DNA of 64,000 bases from Streptomyces wuyuanensis (GCF_900103455.1 NZ_FNHI01000010.1:207227-271226); one strand, 5' to 3'. Numbered from the stretch's first letter, positions 8,600 through 18,157 are shown. Translations and numbers: made by a program. Notes: a model not told the origin generated them from the letters alone.

Positions 8600-10891
8600 A
8601 TGTCTCCTGCCCGCCGGTGGTTGCGGCGCGCAGCCGCCCTCCTTGCGGGCACTCCGTTGCTCGCCGGTCTGCTGTATCTGCCGGCGGCGCCGGCCGCGCA
8701 TGCGTCGGAGGCGGCAAGCGACGCCGACACCGTCGATGTGGCGCTGAACGGCCTCTCTCCCAGCGCTCCTGTGAAGGACGACACGCTCACCATCACGGGC
8801 ACCGTCACCAACAAGGGCAAGAAAGCGATCACCGACGCGGAGATCGACCTGCGCGTCGGACCGCGTCTGTCGGGCCGTCCGGACATCGACGAGGCCTCGA
8901 AGGCCACCGGCTACACCCCGGGCGCGGATGCCAAGGCGCTCGGCGGTCCGTACAACGTCAAGATCGATCGGCTCGCCACCGGCATCAGCGAGGACTTCAC
9001 CCTGACCGTCCCGGTCGGCAAACTGAACCTCGACAAGGCTGGGGTCTACCAGCTCGGCGTCTCCCTCTCCGGGCGGACCGCCGGCAACTCGTACGACCAG
9101 GTGCTCGGCATCGAGCGCACCTTCCTCCCCTGGCAGCCCGAGTCCGCGGGCAAGAGGACCCAGCTCACCTTCCTCTGGCCTCTGATCTCCACCACCCATC
9201 TGTCGGCGGAGACCGGCTCGGACGAGCAGCAGACCCCCGTCTTCGAGAACGACGCGCTGGCTGCGGAGCTCGCGCCCGGGGGCCGGCTGGAGCAGCTCGT
9301 CTCGCTCGGCAGTGAGCTCCCCATCACGTGGGTGGTCGACCCGGACCTGCTCGCCACCGTCGACGCGATGACACGGAGCTACGAGGTCAGGACGGAGACG
9401 GGCGACACGGTGCCGGGCCGCAGCCAGGCCGTGGCCAAGCAGTGGCTGAGCTCCCTGGAGAAGGCGGTCCAGGACCGCCAGGTCGTCGCTCTTCCCTTCG
9501 CGGACCCGGATCTGGCGTCCCTCGCACACCGCGGCAAGGACGTCTCCGGATCACTCAGCCATCTGCAGCCGGCGACGGCGGTGGCCGAGACGACGGTGGA
9601 GACCATCCTTCATGTGAAGCCGTCGACGGACTTCGCCTGGCCCATGGAAGGCGCCATCGACCCGTCGATCGTCGATGTCGCGACCTCGGCGGGGGCCCAC
9701 AACATCATCGCCCGCAGCGACAGCCTCAGGGAGACCGGATCGGTCGGATACACGCCTTCCGCGGCACGCCCCATCGGCGGCGGGACGACCGCGGTGGTCG
9801 CGGACGCACGGCTCTCCAAGGCCTTCTACGGGGATCTGAGCATCGCCGGTACCTCCACCCTCGCGATCCAGCAGTTCCTGGCCCAGTCGCTGGCTCTCAC
9901 GCAGCAGGCGCCGGACGCCCAGCGCAGCATCGTGGTCGCTCCCCAGCGAACGCCGACGGCGGGCCAGGCACAGACGATGGCCAAGGCTCTGCAGGGGCTG
10001 GCCGGCCAGCGCTGGACCCAGCCGCTGGATCTGATCGCGGCCGCGGAGGCCAAGCCGGACCCGGATGCCACGACCCGAGTGCCGGCCGCGTCCCAGTACC
10101 CGAAGAACCTCAGGGCCCGCGAGCTGCCCGTCCAGACCTTCCAGGACATCAAGAACACGCAGGAGACCCTGGACAGCTTCAAGGTCATCCTCACCTCCCC
10201 CGACCGGGTCGTCACGCCGTTCGGCAACGCGATCAACCGGGAGATGTCCACGTCGTGGCGCGGCAAGGCCGGCGTGGCAGCCCAGTACCGCAACGGTGTG
10301 CAGAGCTATCTCGAGGACCTCACCACCGAGGTCCGACTGATCCAGAAGTCGGCCCTGACGCTGTCGGGCCGCAGCGCCACCATTCCCGTGACGGTGCAGA
10401 ACAAGCTGGTCCAGGGGGTCGACAACCTGGTCCTCCGGCTGAAGTCCTCCAATCCGACGCGGCTCAAGCTCGATGACGGCAGCGTCGTCGCCGAGCAGCC
10501 CATCAAGATCAACGGCGGGCACAGCCAGTCGGTGAAGTTCGCGGCGGCCGCCAATGCCAACGGCCCGGTGCAGGTCACGGCCCAGCTGTACACCGAGGAC
10601 GGCAAGCTGTACGGCGGACCCATGACCTTCACGGTCAAGGCTTCCGAGATCACTCCCACCGTGATGCTTGTCATTGCGGGCGGCGTGCTCCTGCTTGTCC
10701 TCGCAGGCGTCAGGATGTACACCCAGCGCAAACGGGCAGCGGCCCGGGAGGCTGCCGCCGCGCGCGAAGCGGCTGATGAGACGCACGAGAGTGCGGTGGC
10801 CGACGCCCAGGAGCAGCCGAGTGACCCGGCACCGGACACCGGACCGGAAAGCGCCGACCCGTCGGGTGCGGGTGAGAAGGTGGACCGTTGA
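8600..10891 (+). CDS. Large secreted, membrane-anchored protein (DUF6049-like, MurJ-associated)
   Basis: 763 aa. It has an N-terminal signal peptide (RRWLRRAAALLAG... to AHA), a long extracytoplasmic region beginning with an Ig-like repeat (VDVALNGLSPSAPVKDDTLTITGTVTNKG), and a single C-terminal membrane helix (VMLVIAGGVLLLVLAGV) followed by a basic, then acidic tail. A protein of this layout lies just before murJ across actinobacteria (the Rv3909 position in M. tuberculosis). Function is not established; the position suggests an envelope role with MurJ. ATG 8600 has AAGGAG 6 nt upstream. GTG 8567 and ATG 8594 are in-frame alternatives. Confidence 0.85.
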   Translation: MSPARRWLRRAAALLAGTPLLAGLLYLPAAPAAHASEAASDADTVDVALNGLSPSAPVKDDTLTITGTVTNKGKKAITDAEIDLRVGPRLSGRPDIDEASKATGYTPGADAKALGGPYNVKIDRLATGISEDFTLTVPVGKLNLDKAGVYQLGVSLSGRTAGNSYDQVLGIERTFLPWQPESAGKRTQLTFLWPLISTTHLSAETGSDEQQTPVFENDALAAELAPGGRLEQLVSLGSELPITWVVDPDLLATVDAMTRSYEVRTETGDTVPGRSQAVAKQWLSSLEKAVQDRQVVALPFADPDLASLAHRGKDVSGSLSHLQPATAVAETTVETILHVKPSTDFAWPMEGAIDPSIVDVATSAGAHNIIARSDSLRETGSVGYTPSAARPIGGGTTAVVADARLSKAFYGDLSIAGTSTLAIQQFLAQSLALTQQAPDAQRSIVVAPQRTPTAGQAQTMAKALQGLAGQRWTQPLDLIAAAEAKPDPDATTRVPAASQYPKNLRARELPVQTFQDIKNTQETLDSFKVILTSPDRVVTPFGNAINREMSTSWRGKAGVAAQYRNGVQSYLEDLTTEVRLIQKSALTLSGRSATIPVTVQNKLVQGVDNLVLRLKSSNPTRLKLDDGSVVAEQPIKINGGHSQSVKFAAAANANGPVQVTAQLYTEDGKLYGGPMTFTVKASEITPTVMLVIAGGVLLLVLAGVRMYTQRKRAAAREAAAAREAADETHESAVADAQEQPSDPAPDTGPESADPSGAGEKVDR

Positions 10892-10934
10892 GCGATGTCG
10901 TGGCCGGCGGGCCGGACGATGAGGTGGGGTAACC

Positions 10935-13142
10935 ATGAACGCGCCGTACGACGGTGACCGCGGGCAGGGCGCGGACGGCACCGCGCCCTCCCCGGGCGCT
11001 CCGTACCCCTCGCACGCCCCTCAGCAGGCAGAGCAGCCATCGGCAGGCCAGGTGCCGCCGCAGGCGGGCGAGGCGGCCGACGACCCGTACATCCAGGATG
11101 CTTACGACCACGACCCGTACCGGTCCCGGGACCTCTCGGCCCAGGACCCCGTGTCGGAGGCGCTCTACGACCGGGCCGCGCATCCCCCACCGCCGCCGGG
11201 CAGCATGCGGCAGCCGCAGTCGCTGTACCAGCAGCCACCCGCCCAGCAGCATGCTCCGGACCCGCGTATCTGGGCCCAGACCCCGCCGCCCGAGCCGGAT
11301 GGCCCGTCCCGTCATCTGCCCTACGGGGACGATGCCCGGACCGTGCAGTTCACAGGCGTCGACGACCTGGTGACCAGGGCCGGCGAGGACAAGCCGGAGC
11401 CCGACGCCTTCGCCCATCTCTACCGCGACCAGCAGGCCACCGGGCGTCCGTCGGCTCCGGCCGAACCGGAGCCGGAGCCCGCCCCCGCTCCCGCAGCCGG
11501 CAAAGGGAGCGGCGGCCGTGCCTCGAGCCTGCTGAAGTCCAGCGCCGTCATGGCCGCGGGAACCATGGTGTCCCGTCTCACCGGCTTCGTCCGCAGCCTG
11601 GTGATCACCGCCGCGCTCGGCGCCGCGCTGCTGGGTGACTCCTACACGATCGCCCTTACCCTTCCGACGATGATCTACATCCTCACGGTGGGTGGCGGGC
11701 TGAACTCGGTGTTCGTCCCGCAGCTCGTCCGTGCCATGAAAAACGACGAGGACGGCGGCGAGGCATACGCCAACCGGCTGCTGACCCTCGTCATGGTCGC
11801 GCTCGGCGTGATCGTCGTCATCGCCGTCTTCGCGGCCCCGCTGCTGATCAAGGCCTTGTCGCCGACGATCGCAGGCGACCCCCCGGCGAACAGCGTTGCC
11901 GTCACGTTCGCCCGCTACTGCCTGCCCACGATCTTCTTCATGGGCGTGCACGTGGTGATGGGGCAGATCCTGAACGCCCGCGGCAGGTTCGGCGCGATGA
12001 TGTGGACGCCGGTCCTCAACAACATCGTCATCATCTTCACCTTCGGGCTGTTCATCTGGGTCTACGGCAGCTTCGCCGAGTCCCAGATGAGCGTGCAGAC
12101 GATCCCGCCGGAGGGCGTGCGCCTGCTGGCCATCGGCACCCTGCTCGGTCTGGTCGTCCAGGCACTCGCGATGATCCCGTACCTCCGCGAAACGGGCTTC
12201 CGCTTCCGCCCCCGCTTCGACTGGAAGGGCCAGGGCCTCGGGAAGACCGTCAGGCTCGCCAAGTGGACCGTGCTCTTCGTTCTCGCCAACCAGGCCGGCG
12301 TCCTCGTGGTCACCCAGCTCTCCACGGCGGCCGGTGCGGCCTCCGGCAAGGATGGAGCCGGTTTCCTCGCCTACTCGAACGCCCAGCTGATCTGGGCCAT
12401 GCCCCAGGCGATCATCACCGTGTCGGTGATGGCCGCTCTGCTGCCGAGGATCTCCCGCGCCGCGCACGACGACGACCCGGGCGCGGTCCGCGACGACATC
12501 TCCCAGGGACTGCGGAACTCGGCGGTCGCGATCGTTCCGGTCGCCTTCTCGTTCCTGGCGCTGGGCGTCCCCATGTGCACCCTTCTGTACGCGTCAGCGG
12601 GCACCGAGGCAGCCCGATCCATGGGCTTCATCCTGATGGCGTTCGGCCTCGGCCTCATTCCCTACTCGGTGCAGTACGTCGTCCTCCGAGGCTTCTACGC
12701 CTACGAGGACACCCGCACACCCTTCTACAACACCGTGATCGTGGCCGCGGTGAATGCTGCCGCCTCGGCTGCCTGCTACTTCCTCCTTCCGCCCCAATGG
12801 GCCGTGGTCGGCATGGCCGGCTCCTACGGCCTCGCGTACGCGGTCGGCGTCGGCATCGCCTGGCGGCGGCTGCGGAACAGGCTGGGCGGCGATCTCGACG
12901 GCACACACGTGGTGCGCACCTACGCCCGTCTATGCCTGGCCTCCGTTCCGGCGGCCGCGGCGGGCGGCGCCGTGGGCTACTTCGTACTGAAGGCCCTCGG
13001 CGAGGGTGCGCTCGGATCGCTCGTCGCTCTCGTCGCGGGTGGTGCGATCCTGCTCGGAGTCTTCTTCGTCGCGGCGAGAAGGATGAGGATCCAGGAGCTC
13101 AACACCCTGGTCGGAATGGTGCGCGGCCGACTCGGCCGGTAG
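10935..13142 (+). CDS. murJ: Lipid II flippase MurJ (MviN)
   Basis: 735 aa. MurJ moves lipid II across the membrane for peptidoglycan synthesis. The first 195 residues are a Pro/Gln/Asp-rich disordered cytoplasmic extension absent from short MurJ proteins. Then come about fourteen hydrophobic segments, starting at SSAVMAAGTMVSRLTGFVRS with the conserved SRLTGFVR motif. Other family blocks are GGGLNSVFVPQLV and RGFYAYEDTRTP. The RBS GAGGTGGGG precedes ATG 10935. It starts 43 bp after the secreted protein gene and is probably in its operon. The pseudokinase that is fused to MurJ in mycobacteria is here the next gene. Confidence 0.95.
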   Translation: MNAPYDGDRGQGADGTAPSPGAPYPSHAPQQAEQPSAGQVPPQAGEAADDPYIQDAYDHDPYRSRDLSAQDPVSEALYDRAAHPPPPPGSMRQPQSLYQQPPAQQHAPDPRIWAQTPPPEPDGPSRHLPYGDDARTVQFTGVDDLVTRAGEDKPEPDAFAHLYRDQQATGRPSAPAEPEPEPAPAPAAGKGSGGRASSLLKSSAVMAAGTMVSRLTGFVRSLVITAALGAALLGDSYTIALTLPTMIYILTVGGGLNSVFVPQLVRAMKNDEDGGEAYANRLLTLVMVALGVIVVIAVFAAPLLIKALSPTIAGDPPANSVAVTFARYCLPTIFFMGVHVVMGQILNARGRFGAMMWTPVLNNIVIIFTFGLFIWVYGSFAESQMSVQTIPPEGVRLLAIGTLLGLVVQALAMIPYLRETGFRFRPRFDWKGQGLGKTVRLAKWTVLFVLANQAGVLVVTQLSTAAGAASGKDGAGFLAYSNAQLIWAMPQAIITVSVMAALLPRISRAAHDDDPGAVRDDISQGLRNSAVAIVPVAFSFLALGVPMCTLLYASAGTEAARSMGFILMAFGLGLIPYSVQYVVLRGFYAYEDTRTPFYNTVIVAAVNAAASAACYFLLPPQWAVVGMAGSYGLAYAVGVGIAWRRLRNRLGGDLDGTHVVRTYARLCLASVPAAAAGGAVGYFVLKALGEGALGSLVALVAGGAILLGVFFVAARRMRIQELNTLVGMVRGRLGR

Positions 13143-13262
13143 GGACCGCCGTCCCCGCACAACCATCGTCCGCCACCGTGTGTCGTGCATAGCAGCGGAC
13201 TGTGGGCACAATTGGCATGGCTGTTGGATTTGGCGCAACGGATGGGGAGGCAGGGAACGACG

Positions 13263-14993
13263 GTGGCGGAACGTAGCACGGCTGCCGTCGACGTGGCCGA
13301 CAACAGCGGTGACGACCCGCTGGCCGCCCAGGCGGAGAAGGCCGCGACCGACGGGGAGGCGCACGCCGAAGAGGCGGCGGAGCAGGACACTCAGAACGAG
13401 GGCGGCGAACGGAAGACCCGTGAGCAGCCCGCCATCAACACGCCCGAACTGCACAGCGGCCACAAGCTCGCCAAACGGTACCGGCTCGAGGAGTGCGTCA
13501 CCCGTCTGGACGGATTCAGCAGTTGGCGTGCTGTCGACGAGAAACTGCGGCGCGCCGTCGGCGTGCACATCCTGCCCGCGGACCATTCCCGGGCGCGATC
13601 CGTGCTGGCCGCGGCCCGGTCGGCGGCTCTACTGGCAGATCCCCGTTTCGTGCAGGTGCTGGACGCCGTCGAGGAGAACGACCTCGTCTACGTCGTCCAC
13701 GAGTGGCTGCCCGACGCCGCCGAACTCACCACGCTGCTCGCCGCAGGGCCCATGGAAGCCCATGACGCCTACCAGTTGGTGAGTCAGCTCTCCCAGGCCA
13801 TGGCAGCGGCCCATCGGGAGGGCCTCGCTCATCTGCGGCTCACGCCCGGTGCCGTACTCCGTACTTCCACGGGGCAGTACAGAATCCGCGGATTGGCGGT
13901 GAACGCCGCGCTGCGGGGCATCAGTGCCGAGCGCCCTCAGCGCACGGACACGGAGGCCATCGGCGCTCTGCTGTACGCCGCGCTGACCCAGCGCTGGCCC
14001 TACGAGAGCGACGCATACGGCCTCTCCGGGCTTCCCAAGGGCGTCGGGCTGATCGCCCCCGACCAGGTGCGCGCCGGCGTCCATCGCGGGCTGTCCGAGC
14101 TGGCCATGCGGGCCCTGGTCAATGACGGGGCCACCGCATCCCGCCAGGAGCCGCCCTGCACGACTCCGGACGAACTCGCCAAGGCGGTCTCGGCCATGCC
14201 GCGAATTCGGCCACCCGAGCCGACGTTCACTCCGCCTCCCGACTACCAGCGCACCACCTACCAGCAGGGCACGTACGGACGTAAGCCGAACCAGGCCGGG
14301 CCTCCGGCTCCCCAGCCCGTCGTGCCCCCGCCCGCCCCGTTGGAGAGCCGCACCGGAAAGGCTCTCAAGTGGACCGTGGCCGCGTTGCTGATCGCCGCCC
14401 TGGGCCTCGGTAGCTGGCAGGTCGCCGACAAGCTCCTGGACAACCGGAACCCCTCGGGGGGCGACCCCAAGAGCCCGACCCAGACTGAGGGCGGCAACGG
14501 CAAGGACGACAAGGGGCCCATCTCTCCGGGGAAGCCGCTGAAGATCAGCACGGCGACGGAGTTCAAGCCCGGCGGCTCCGGGATCCAGGAGGATCAGGTA
14601 CCGCTGGCAGTGGACGGCAAGACGGACACCGCCTGGATCACGCCCGAGTACCTGGGCTATCCGAACTTCGGAAACCTGCCTCAGCGCAAGGACGGCAGCG
14701 GCATAGTCGTTGACCTGGGATCCGTGCAAACCGTCACGGGGTTCGACATTGCCATGTCCACCGGCGGACAGACGATAGAGGTGCTCGCTGCGGACGAGAA
14801 CGCATCGAGCCCTACGTCCCTCGGCGACTTCTCGCAGCGGCTCAGCCAGTCCGAGAAGGTCGGTGAGCAGGTGAAGAAGACGCTGGAGCGCCCGATGCGC
14901 ACCCGGTACGTGCTGATCCATCTGACCGAGCTGCCCGCGGCAGGCTCGGACAGTTACAGGGGCGGCATCTCGGAGATCAACGTCCTGGGCTGA
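13263..14993 (+). CDS. Membrane pseudokinase with extracellular discoidin-like domain
   Basis: 576 aa. An acidic N-terminus (1-65) is followed by a Ser/Thr-kinase-like domain (about 65-330) that has lost catalytic residues: the region matching HRD reads LAHLRLTP, the DFG region reads RGLAVN, and the beta-3 lysine region reads VGVHIL. A Pro-rich linker leads to one membrane helix (about 388-408, WTVAALLIAALGLGSW). The outer domain (about 435-576) has DGKTDTAWIT and VVDLGSVQTVTGFDI, the F5/8-type C/galactose-binding pattern. This domain order matches the C-terminal half of mycobacterial MviN. GTG 13263 is preferred (AGGGA 6 nt upstream); ATG 13242 is possible. Confidence 0.83.
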   Translation: MAERSTAAVDVADNSGDDPLAAQAEKAATDGEAHAEEAAEQDTQNEGGERKTREQPAINTPELHSGHKLAKRYRLEECVTRLDGFSSWRAVDEKLRRAVGVHILPADHSRARSVLAAARSAALLADPRFVQVLDAVEENDLVYVVHEWLPDAAELTTLLAAGPMEAHDAYQLVSQLSQAMAAAHREGLAHLRLTPGAVLRTSTGQYRIRGLAVNAALRGISAERPQRTDTEAIGALLYAALTQRWPYESDAYGLSGLPKGVGLIAPDQVRAGVHRGLSELAMRALVNDGATASRQEPPCTTPDELAKAVSAMPRIRPPEPTFTPPPDYQRTTYQQGTYGRKPNQAGPPAPQPVVPPPAPLESRTGKALKWTVAALLIAALGLGSWQVADKLLDNRNPSGGDPKSPTQTEGGNGKDDKGPISPGKPLKISTATEFKPGGSGIQEDQVPLAVDGKTDTAWITPEYLGYPNFGNLPQRKDGSGIVVDLGSVQTVTGFDIAMSTGGQTIEVLAADENASSPTSLGDFSQRLSQSEKVGEQVKKTLERPMRTRYVLIHLTELPAAGSDSYRGGISEINVLG

Positions 14994-15057
14994 CGCCTGC
15001 AGGGGGCCAGCGCACGTCGCCGGTCGTGTCCGCGGTGGCTGGGGAGGGAAGGCGGCG

Positions 15058-15762
15058 ATGGAGGACCACACGCTCGGCAACGTCAGCGACCAGGATTTGC
15101 TGGCTCGGCACGTTGCTGGTGATCCTGACGCCTTCGGCGAGCTCGTACGGCGCCACCGCGACCGGCTCTGGGCGGTGGCCCTGCGCACGCTGGGGGACCG
15201 GGAGGAAGCCGCCGACGCCGTGCAGGATGCCCTTGTCTCCGCCTTCCGGGCCGCCCATACGTTCCGGGGGCAATCCGCGGTGACCACCTGGCTCCACCGC
15301 ATCACCGTCAATGCCTGTCTCGACCGAGCCCGCAAGGCAGCGTCCCGCAAGACCTCGCCGGTGGACGACACCGATCGACTGGAGCAGCTCCTCGAACCCC
15401 ATGAGTCCGCCGAGGCCCCCGCCGAGCGCCAGGACCTCCATCGTGAGCTCCTGGCCGCCCTCGCCACACTGCCTGTCGACCAGCGCGCTGCGCTGGTGCT
15501 GGTCGATATGCAGGGATACCCGGTCGCGGAGGCGGCGCGAGTACTGGACGTCCCGACAGGCACAGTGAAGAGCAGATGCGCACGCGGCCGTGCCCGCCTG
15601 GTTCCTCTGCTGACGCATCTACGAGGTGACACAAAGGATAACGGTGACCCCGGAGGGGGAAGGAACCGGACGCCTGGGACATCCGTCCCACCGGCGACCG
15701 GAGATAGGGATGCAGGGCCGAACGGTCCTGCTGCTGTGAAGGGCGGAGGTGGACGCACGTGA
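15058..15762 (+). CDS. sigM: ECF RNA polymerase sigma factor SigM
   Basis: 234 aa. Region 2 (about 15-85) has DAFGELVRRHRDRLWAVALR and DAVQDALVSAF. Region 4 (about 130-185) has LPVDQRAALVLVDMQGYPVAEAARVL followed by GTVKSRCARGRARL, a typical ECF helix-turn-helix. The C-terminal 45 residues are a Gly/Pro-rich extension. GGGAGG lies upstream of ATG 15058. The GTG of the next gene overlaps the stop codon (GTGA), which implies translational coupling to its anti-sigma partner. The order sigM, anti-sigma, trxB, trxA matches other actinobacteria; the target regulon cannot be read from this sequence. Confidence 0.92.
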   Translation: MEDHTLGNVSDQDLLARHVAGDPDAFGELVRRHRDRLWAVALRTLGDREEAADAVQDALVSAFRAAHTFRGQSAVTTWLHRITVNACLDRARKAASRKTSPVDDTDRLEQLLEPHESAEAPAERQDLHRELLAALATLPVDQRAALVLVDMQGYPVAEAARVLDVPTGTVKSRCARGRARLVPLLTHLRGDTKDNGDPGGGRNRTPGTSVPPATGDRDAGPNGPAAVKGGGGRT

Positions 15763-16673
15763 CCTCCACGACCGGCACGGCTCAGCACCCGGATGTGTCC
15801 GAGATCGCCGACCTCACCGAAGGGGTTCTCCCACCGACCCGCCAGGCGGCCGTGAGGAGGCATCTCGAGGGCTGTGAGCTGTGTTCCGATGTACGCGCCT
15901 CGCTGGAGGAGATCCGTGGCCTGCTGGGCACCCTGCCCGGCCCGCAGCGCATGCCCGCGGACATCGCCGGCCGCATCGACGCGGCATTGGCTGCCGAAGC
16001 ACTGCTGGATGCCACCGCCCCGGACGATGAACCGATCAACGTTTCACGTGAAACAGAGTCCGCGCCACAGCCGTCCGAGCCCCGCTCCGATCGCCCCTCA
16101 GGCCACGCTCGTGCGAGCACCGGACCGGGCCGCGGCCCTTCATCACGCCGGCGGCGGCGCGTCACCCTAGTCACTGCCGCGTTCAGCGCCGCCGCTGTAG
16201 GCCTGAGCGCTCTGCTGCTCCAGACCTTCGGAGGCACGAGCGGCGACACGTCCGAGAAGAAGGCGGACACCGCTGCGAGCGCTGTGTCAGGCGGTCATGA
16301 CTTCACGGCGGCCACGCTGCCGGCCAGGGTGGATTCGCTCCTGTCCTCGAGTGGAACGCCAAAGGATTCCGGGAGCTGGACGGCGACCGGACCGCGTGTG
16401 GAGAAGGACGCGTCCGTCGGCGCAGAAGCCACGCCTCTGCGCTCACCAGCCGTGCCGGTACCTCCATGCATCCAGAAGGGCACGGGCCGCACCGACGCGG
16501 CGATCGCCGTCGACAAGGGCACATTCGAAGGCACGCCCGCGTTCCTGGTCGTCCTGCCGCACTCCGAGGATGCCTCCCGGGTACAGGCTTACGTGGTGGC
16601 AGCGACATGCGTGGAGACGGCACCCACGGGCAAGGGAGAACTGCTCGTGACCCAGGCCTATCCTCGCCCCTGA
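15759..16673 (+). CDS. Membrane anti-sigma factor with zinc-binding domain
   Basis: 304 aa. The N-terminal domain has HLEGCELC (HxxxCxxC), the zinc-binding anti-sigma motif that sequesters ECF sigma factors in the cytoplasm. An Arg-rich segment (SSRRRRRVT) precedes one membrane helix (about 130-150), and the remainder is extracytoplasmic. Translation is coupled to sigM by a 4-base overlap, which identifies the partner. The codons for NVSRET lie on a parS site, so part of the linker sequence is constrained by ParB binding. The same sigM/anti-sigma pairing occurs in mycobacteria. Confidence 0.88.
   Translation: MTSTTGTAQHPDVSEIADLTEGVLPPTRQAAVRRHLEGCELCSDVRASLEEIRGLLGTLPGPQRMPADIAGRIDAALAAEALLDATAPDDEPINVSRETESAPQPSEPRSDRPSGHARASTGPGRGPSSRRRRRVTLVTAAFSAAAVGLSALLLQTFGGTSGDTSEKKADTAASAVSGGHDFTAATLPARVDSLLSSSGTPKDSGSWTATGPRVEKDASVGAEATPLRSPAVPVPPCIQKGTGRTDAAIAVDKGTFEGTPAFLVVLPHSEDASRVQAYVVAATCVETAPTGKGELLVTQAYPRP
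16041..16054. promoter_or_regulatory. parS: parS site 3, inside the anti-sigma gene
   Basis: A perfect 14-bp core, GTTTCACGTGAAAC. The flanking pair C16040/A16055 departs from the 16-bp consensus. It is read through as Val-Ser-Arg-Glu-Thr codons. Confidence 0.88.
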
Positions 16674-16702
16674 AACAGCCTCCGTGCCGCTCGGTCACCA
16701 CG

Positions 16703-16728
16703 GGAATGCACGCCCCGTAGGATCCGTT
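16703..16728 (+). promoter_or_regulatory. SigR-type promoter for trxBA
   Basis: GGAAT (16703-16707), exactly 18 bp, then GTT (16726-16728): the disulfide-stress sigma factor SigR consensus of Streptomyces, upstream of the thioredoxin system, a known SigR target. It lies 71 bp before the trxB start codon. Confidence 0.85.
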
Positions 16729-16798
16729 GGGTGGGGTGAGAGTCGTTGACCGGCCCCCAGTAGGCAGTAGGCAGTCTGCAGAGACGAGGAAGAAACCC

Positions 16799-17761
16799 GT
16801 GAGCGACGTCCGTAACGTGATCATCATCGGCTCCGGGCCGGCCGGCTACACGGCCGCGCTGTACACCGCGCGTGCGTCGCTGAACCCGCTGGTGTTCGAG
16901 GGCGCTGTTACTGCGGGTGGCGCGCTGATGAACACCACCGATGTGGAGAACTTCCCCGGCTTCCGCGACGGCATCATGGGCCCGGATCTCATGGACAACA
17001 TGCGGGCGCAGGCGGAGCGCTTCGGCGCCGAGCTGGTCCCGGACGATGTCGTCGCCGTCGATCTGACCGGAGAGATCAAGACCGTCACGGACACCGCGGG
17101 CACAGTGCACCGAGCCAAGGCCGTCATCATCACCACCGGCTCCCAGCACCGCAAGCTCGGGCTGCCGAACGAGGACACCCTCTCCGGACGCGGTGTCTCG
17201 TGGTGCGCCACCTGTGACGGCTTCTTCTTCAAGGACCAGGACATCGCGGTCGTCGGCGGCGGCGACACCGCCATGGAAGAGGCCACCTTCCTCTCCCGCT
17301 TCGCCAGGTCCGTCACCATCGTCCACCGTCGCGACAGCCTCCGCGCCTCCAAGGCCATGCAGGAGCGTGCCTTCGCCGACCCGAAGATCAAGTTCGCCTG
17401 GGACAGCGAAGTCGCCGCGGTCCACGGCGACCAGAAGCTCACGGGCCTGACCCTGCGCAACACCAAGACCTCGGAGACCAGCGAGCTTCCCGTCACCGGG
17501 CTGTTCATCGCCGTGGGCCATGACCCGCGCACCGAGCTCTTCAAGGGTCAGCTGGAACTCGACGAGGAGGGCTATCTGCAGGTGGACGCCCCGTCGACGC
17601 GGACGAACCTCACCGGCGTCTTCGGTGCCGGTGACGTGGTGGACCACACCTACCGGCAGGCCATCACCGCTGCGGGCACTGGCTGCTCCGCCGCCCTGGA
17701 TGCCGAACGCTTCCTCGCTGCCCTTGCGGACGAGGAGAAGTCCGCAGCAGCGACCGTCTGA
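16799..17761 (+). CDS. trxB: Thioredoxin-disulfide reductase
   Basis: 320 aa. This FAD enzyme passes electrons from NADPH to thioredoxin. The FAD-binding fold has IIGSGPAGYTAALY (about residue 8), the redox centre is CATC in SWCATCDGFFF, the NADPH fold is VVGGGDTAMEEA, and the C-terminal FAD motif is GVFGAGDV. GTG 16799 has GAGGAAG about 7 nt upstream. The gene is followed after 46 bp by trxA and preceded by a SigR promoter, so the pair should be induced by disulfide stress. Low-GC-type oddities or truncations are not seen. Confidence 0.97.
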   Translation: MSDVRNVIIIGSGPAGYTAALYTARASLNPLVFEGAVTAGGALMNTTDVENFPGFRDGIMGPDLMDNMRAQAERFGAELVPDDVVAVDLTGEIKTVTDTAGTVHRAKAVIITTGSQHRKLGLPNEDTLSGRGVSWCATCDGFFFKDQDIAVVGGGDTAMEEATFLSRFARSVTIVHRRDSLRASKAMQERAFADPKIKFAWDSEVAAVHGDQKLTGLTLRNTKTSETSELPVTGLFIAVGHDPRTELFKGQLELDEEGYLQVDAPSTRTNLTGVFGAGDVVDHTYRQAITAAGTGCSAALDAERFLAALADEEKSAAATV

Positions 17762-17807
17762 CCCTCATCTCGACCTACACCCCACCCTGCAAGTTAAGGA
17801 GTCCGCC

Positions 17808-18149
17808 GTGGCCCTCAAGACCGTGACCGATGCGACCTTCGAAGAAGAAGTCCTCAAGAGCGACAAGCCGGTGCTCGTCGACTTCTGGGCGGAGTGGTGC
17901 GGGCCGTGCCGCCAGATCGCCCCTTCGCTGGAGGCCATCGCTGCCGAGCACGGCGAGAAGCTTGAGGTCGTCAAGCTCAACATCGACGAGAACCCGGCCA
18001 CGGCCGCCAAGTACGGCGTCATGTCCATCCCGACGCTGAACGTCTACCAGAACGGCGAGGTCGCCCAGACGATCGTCGGCGCCAAGCCGAAGGCCATGCT
18101 CGTCCGCGAACTCGACGCCTTCATCGGCGACGAGGTCACCAAGGCCTGA
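17808..18149 (+). CDS. trxA: Thioredoxin
   Basis: 113 aa, the usual thioredoxin length. The active site WCGPC is at about residues 30-34, within VDFWAEWCGPCRQIAP, and the conserved cis-proline region is MSIPTLNVYQNGE. It reduces protein disulfides in the cytoplasm and is recycled by the TrxB encoded just upstream. GTG 17808 has TAAGGAG 6 nt upstream, a strong ribosome site that rules out the longer in-frame reading. A parS site and a terminator follow within 55 bp. It is cotranscribed with trxB. Confidence 0.97.
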   Translation: MALKTVTDATFEEEVLKSDKPVLVDFWAEWCGPCRQIAPSLEAIAAEHGEKLEVVKLNIDENPATAAKYGVMSIPTLNVYQNGEVAQTIVGAKPKAMLVRELDAFIGDEVTKA

Positions 18150-18157
18150 CGCCCTTC

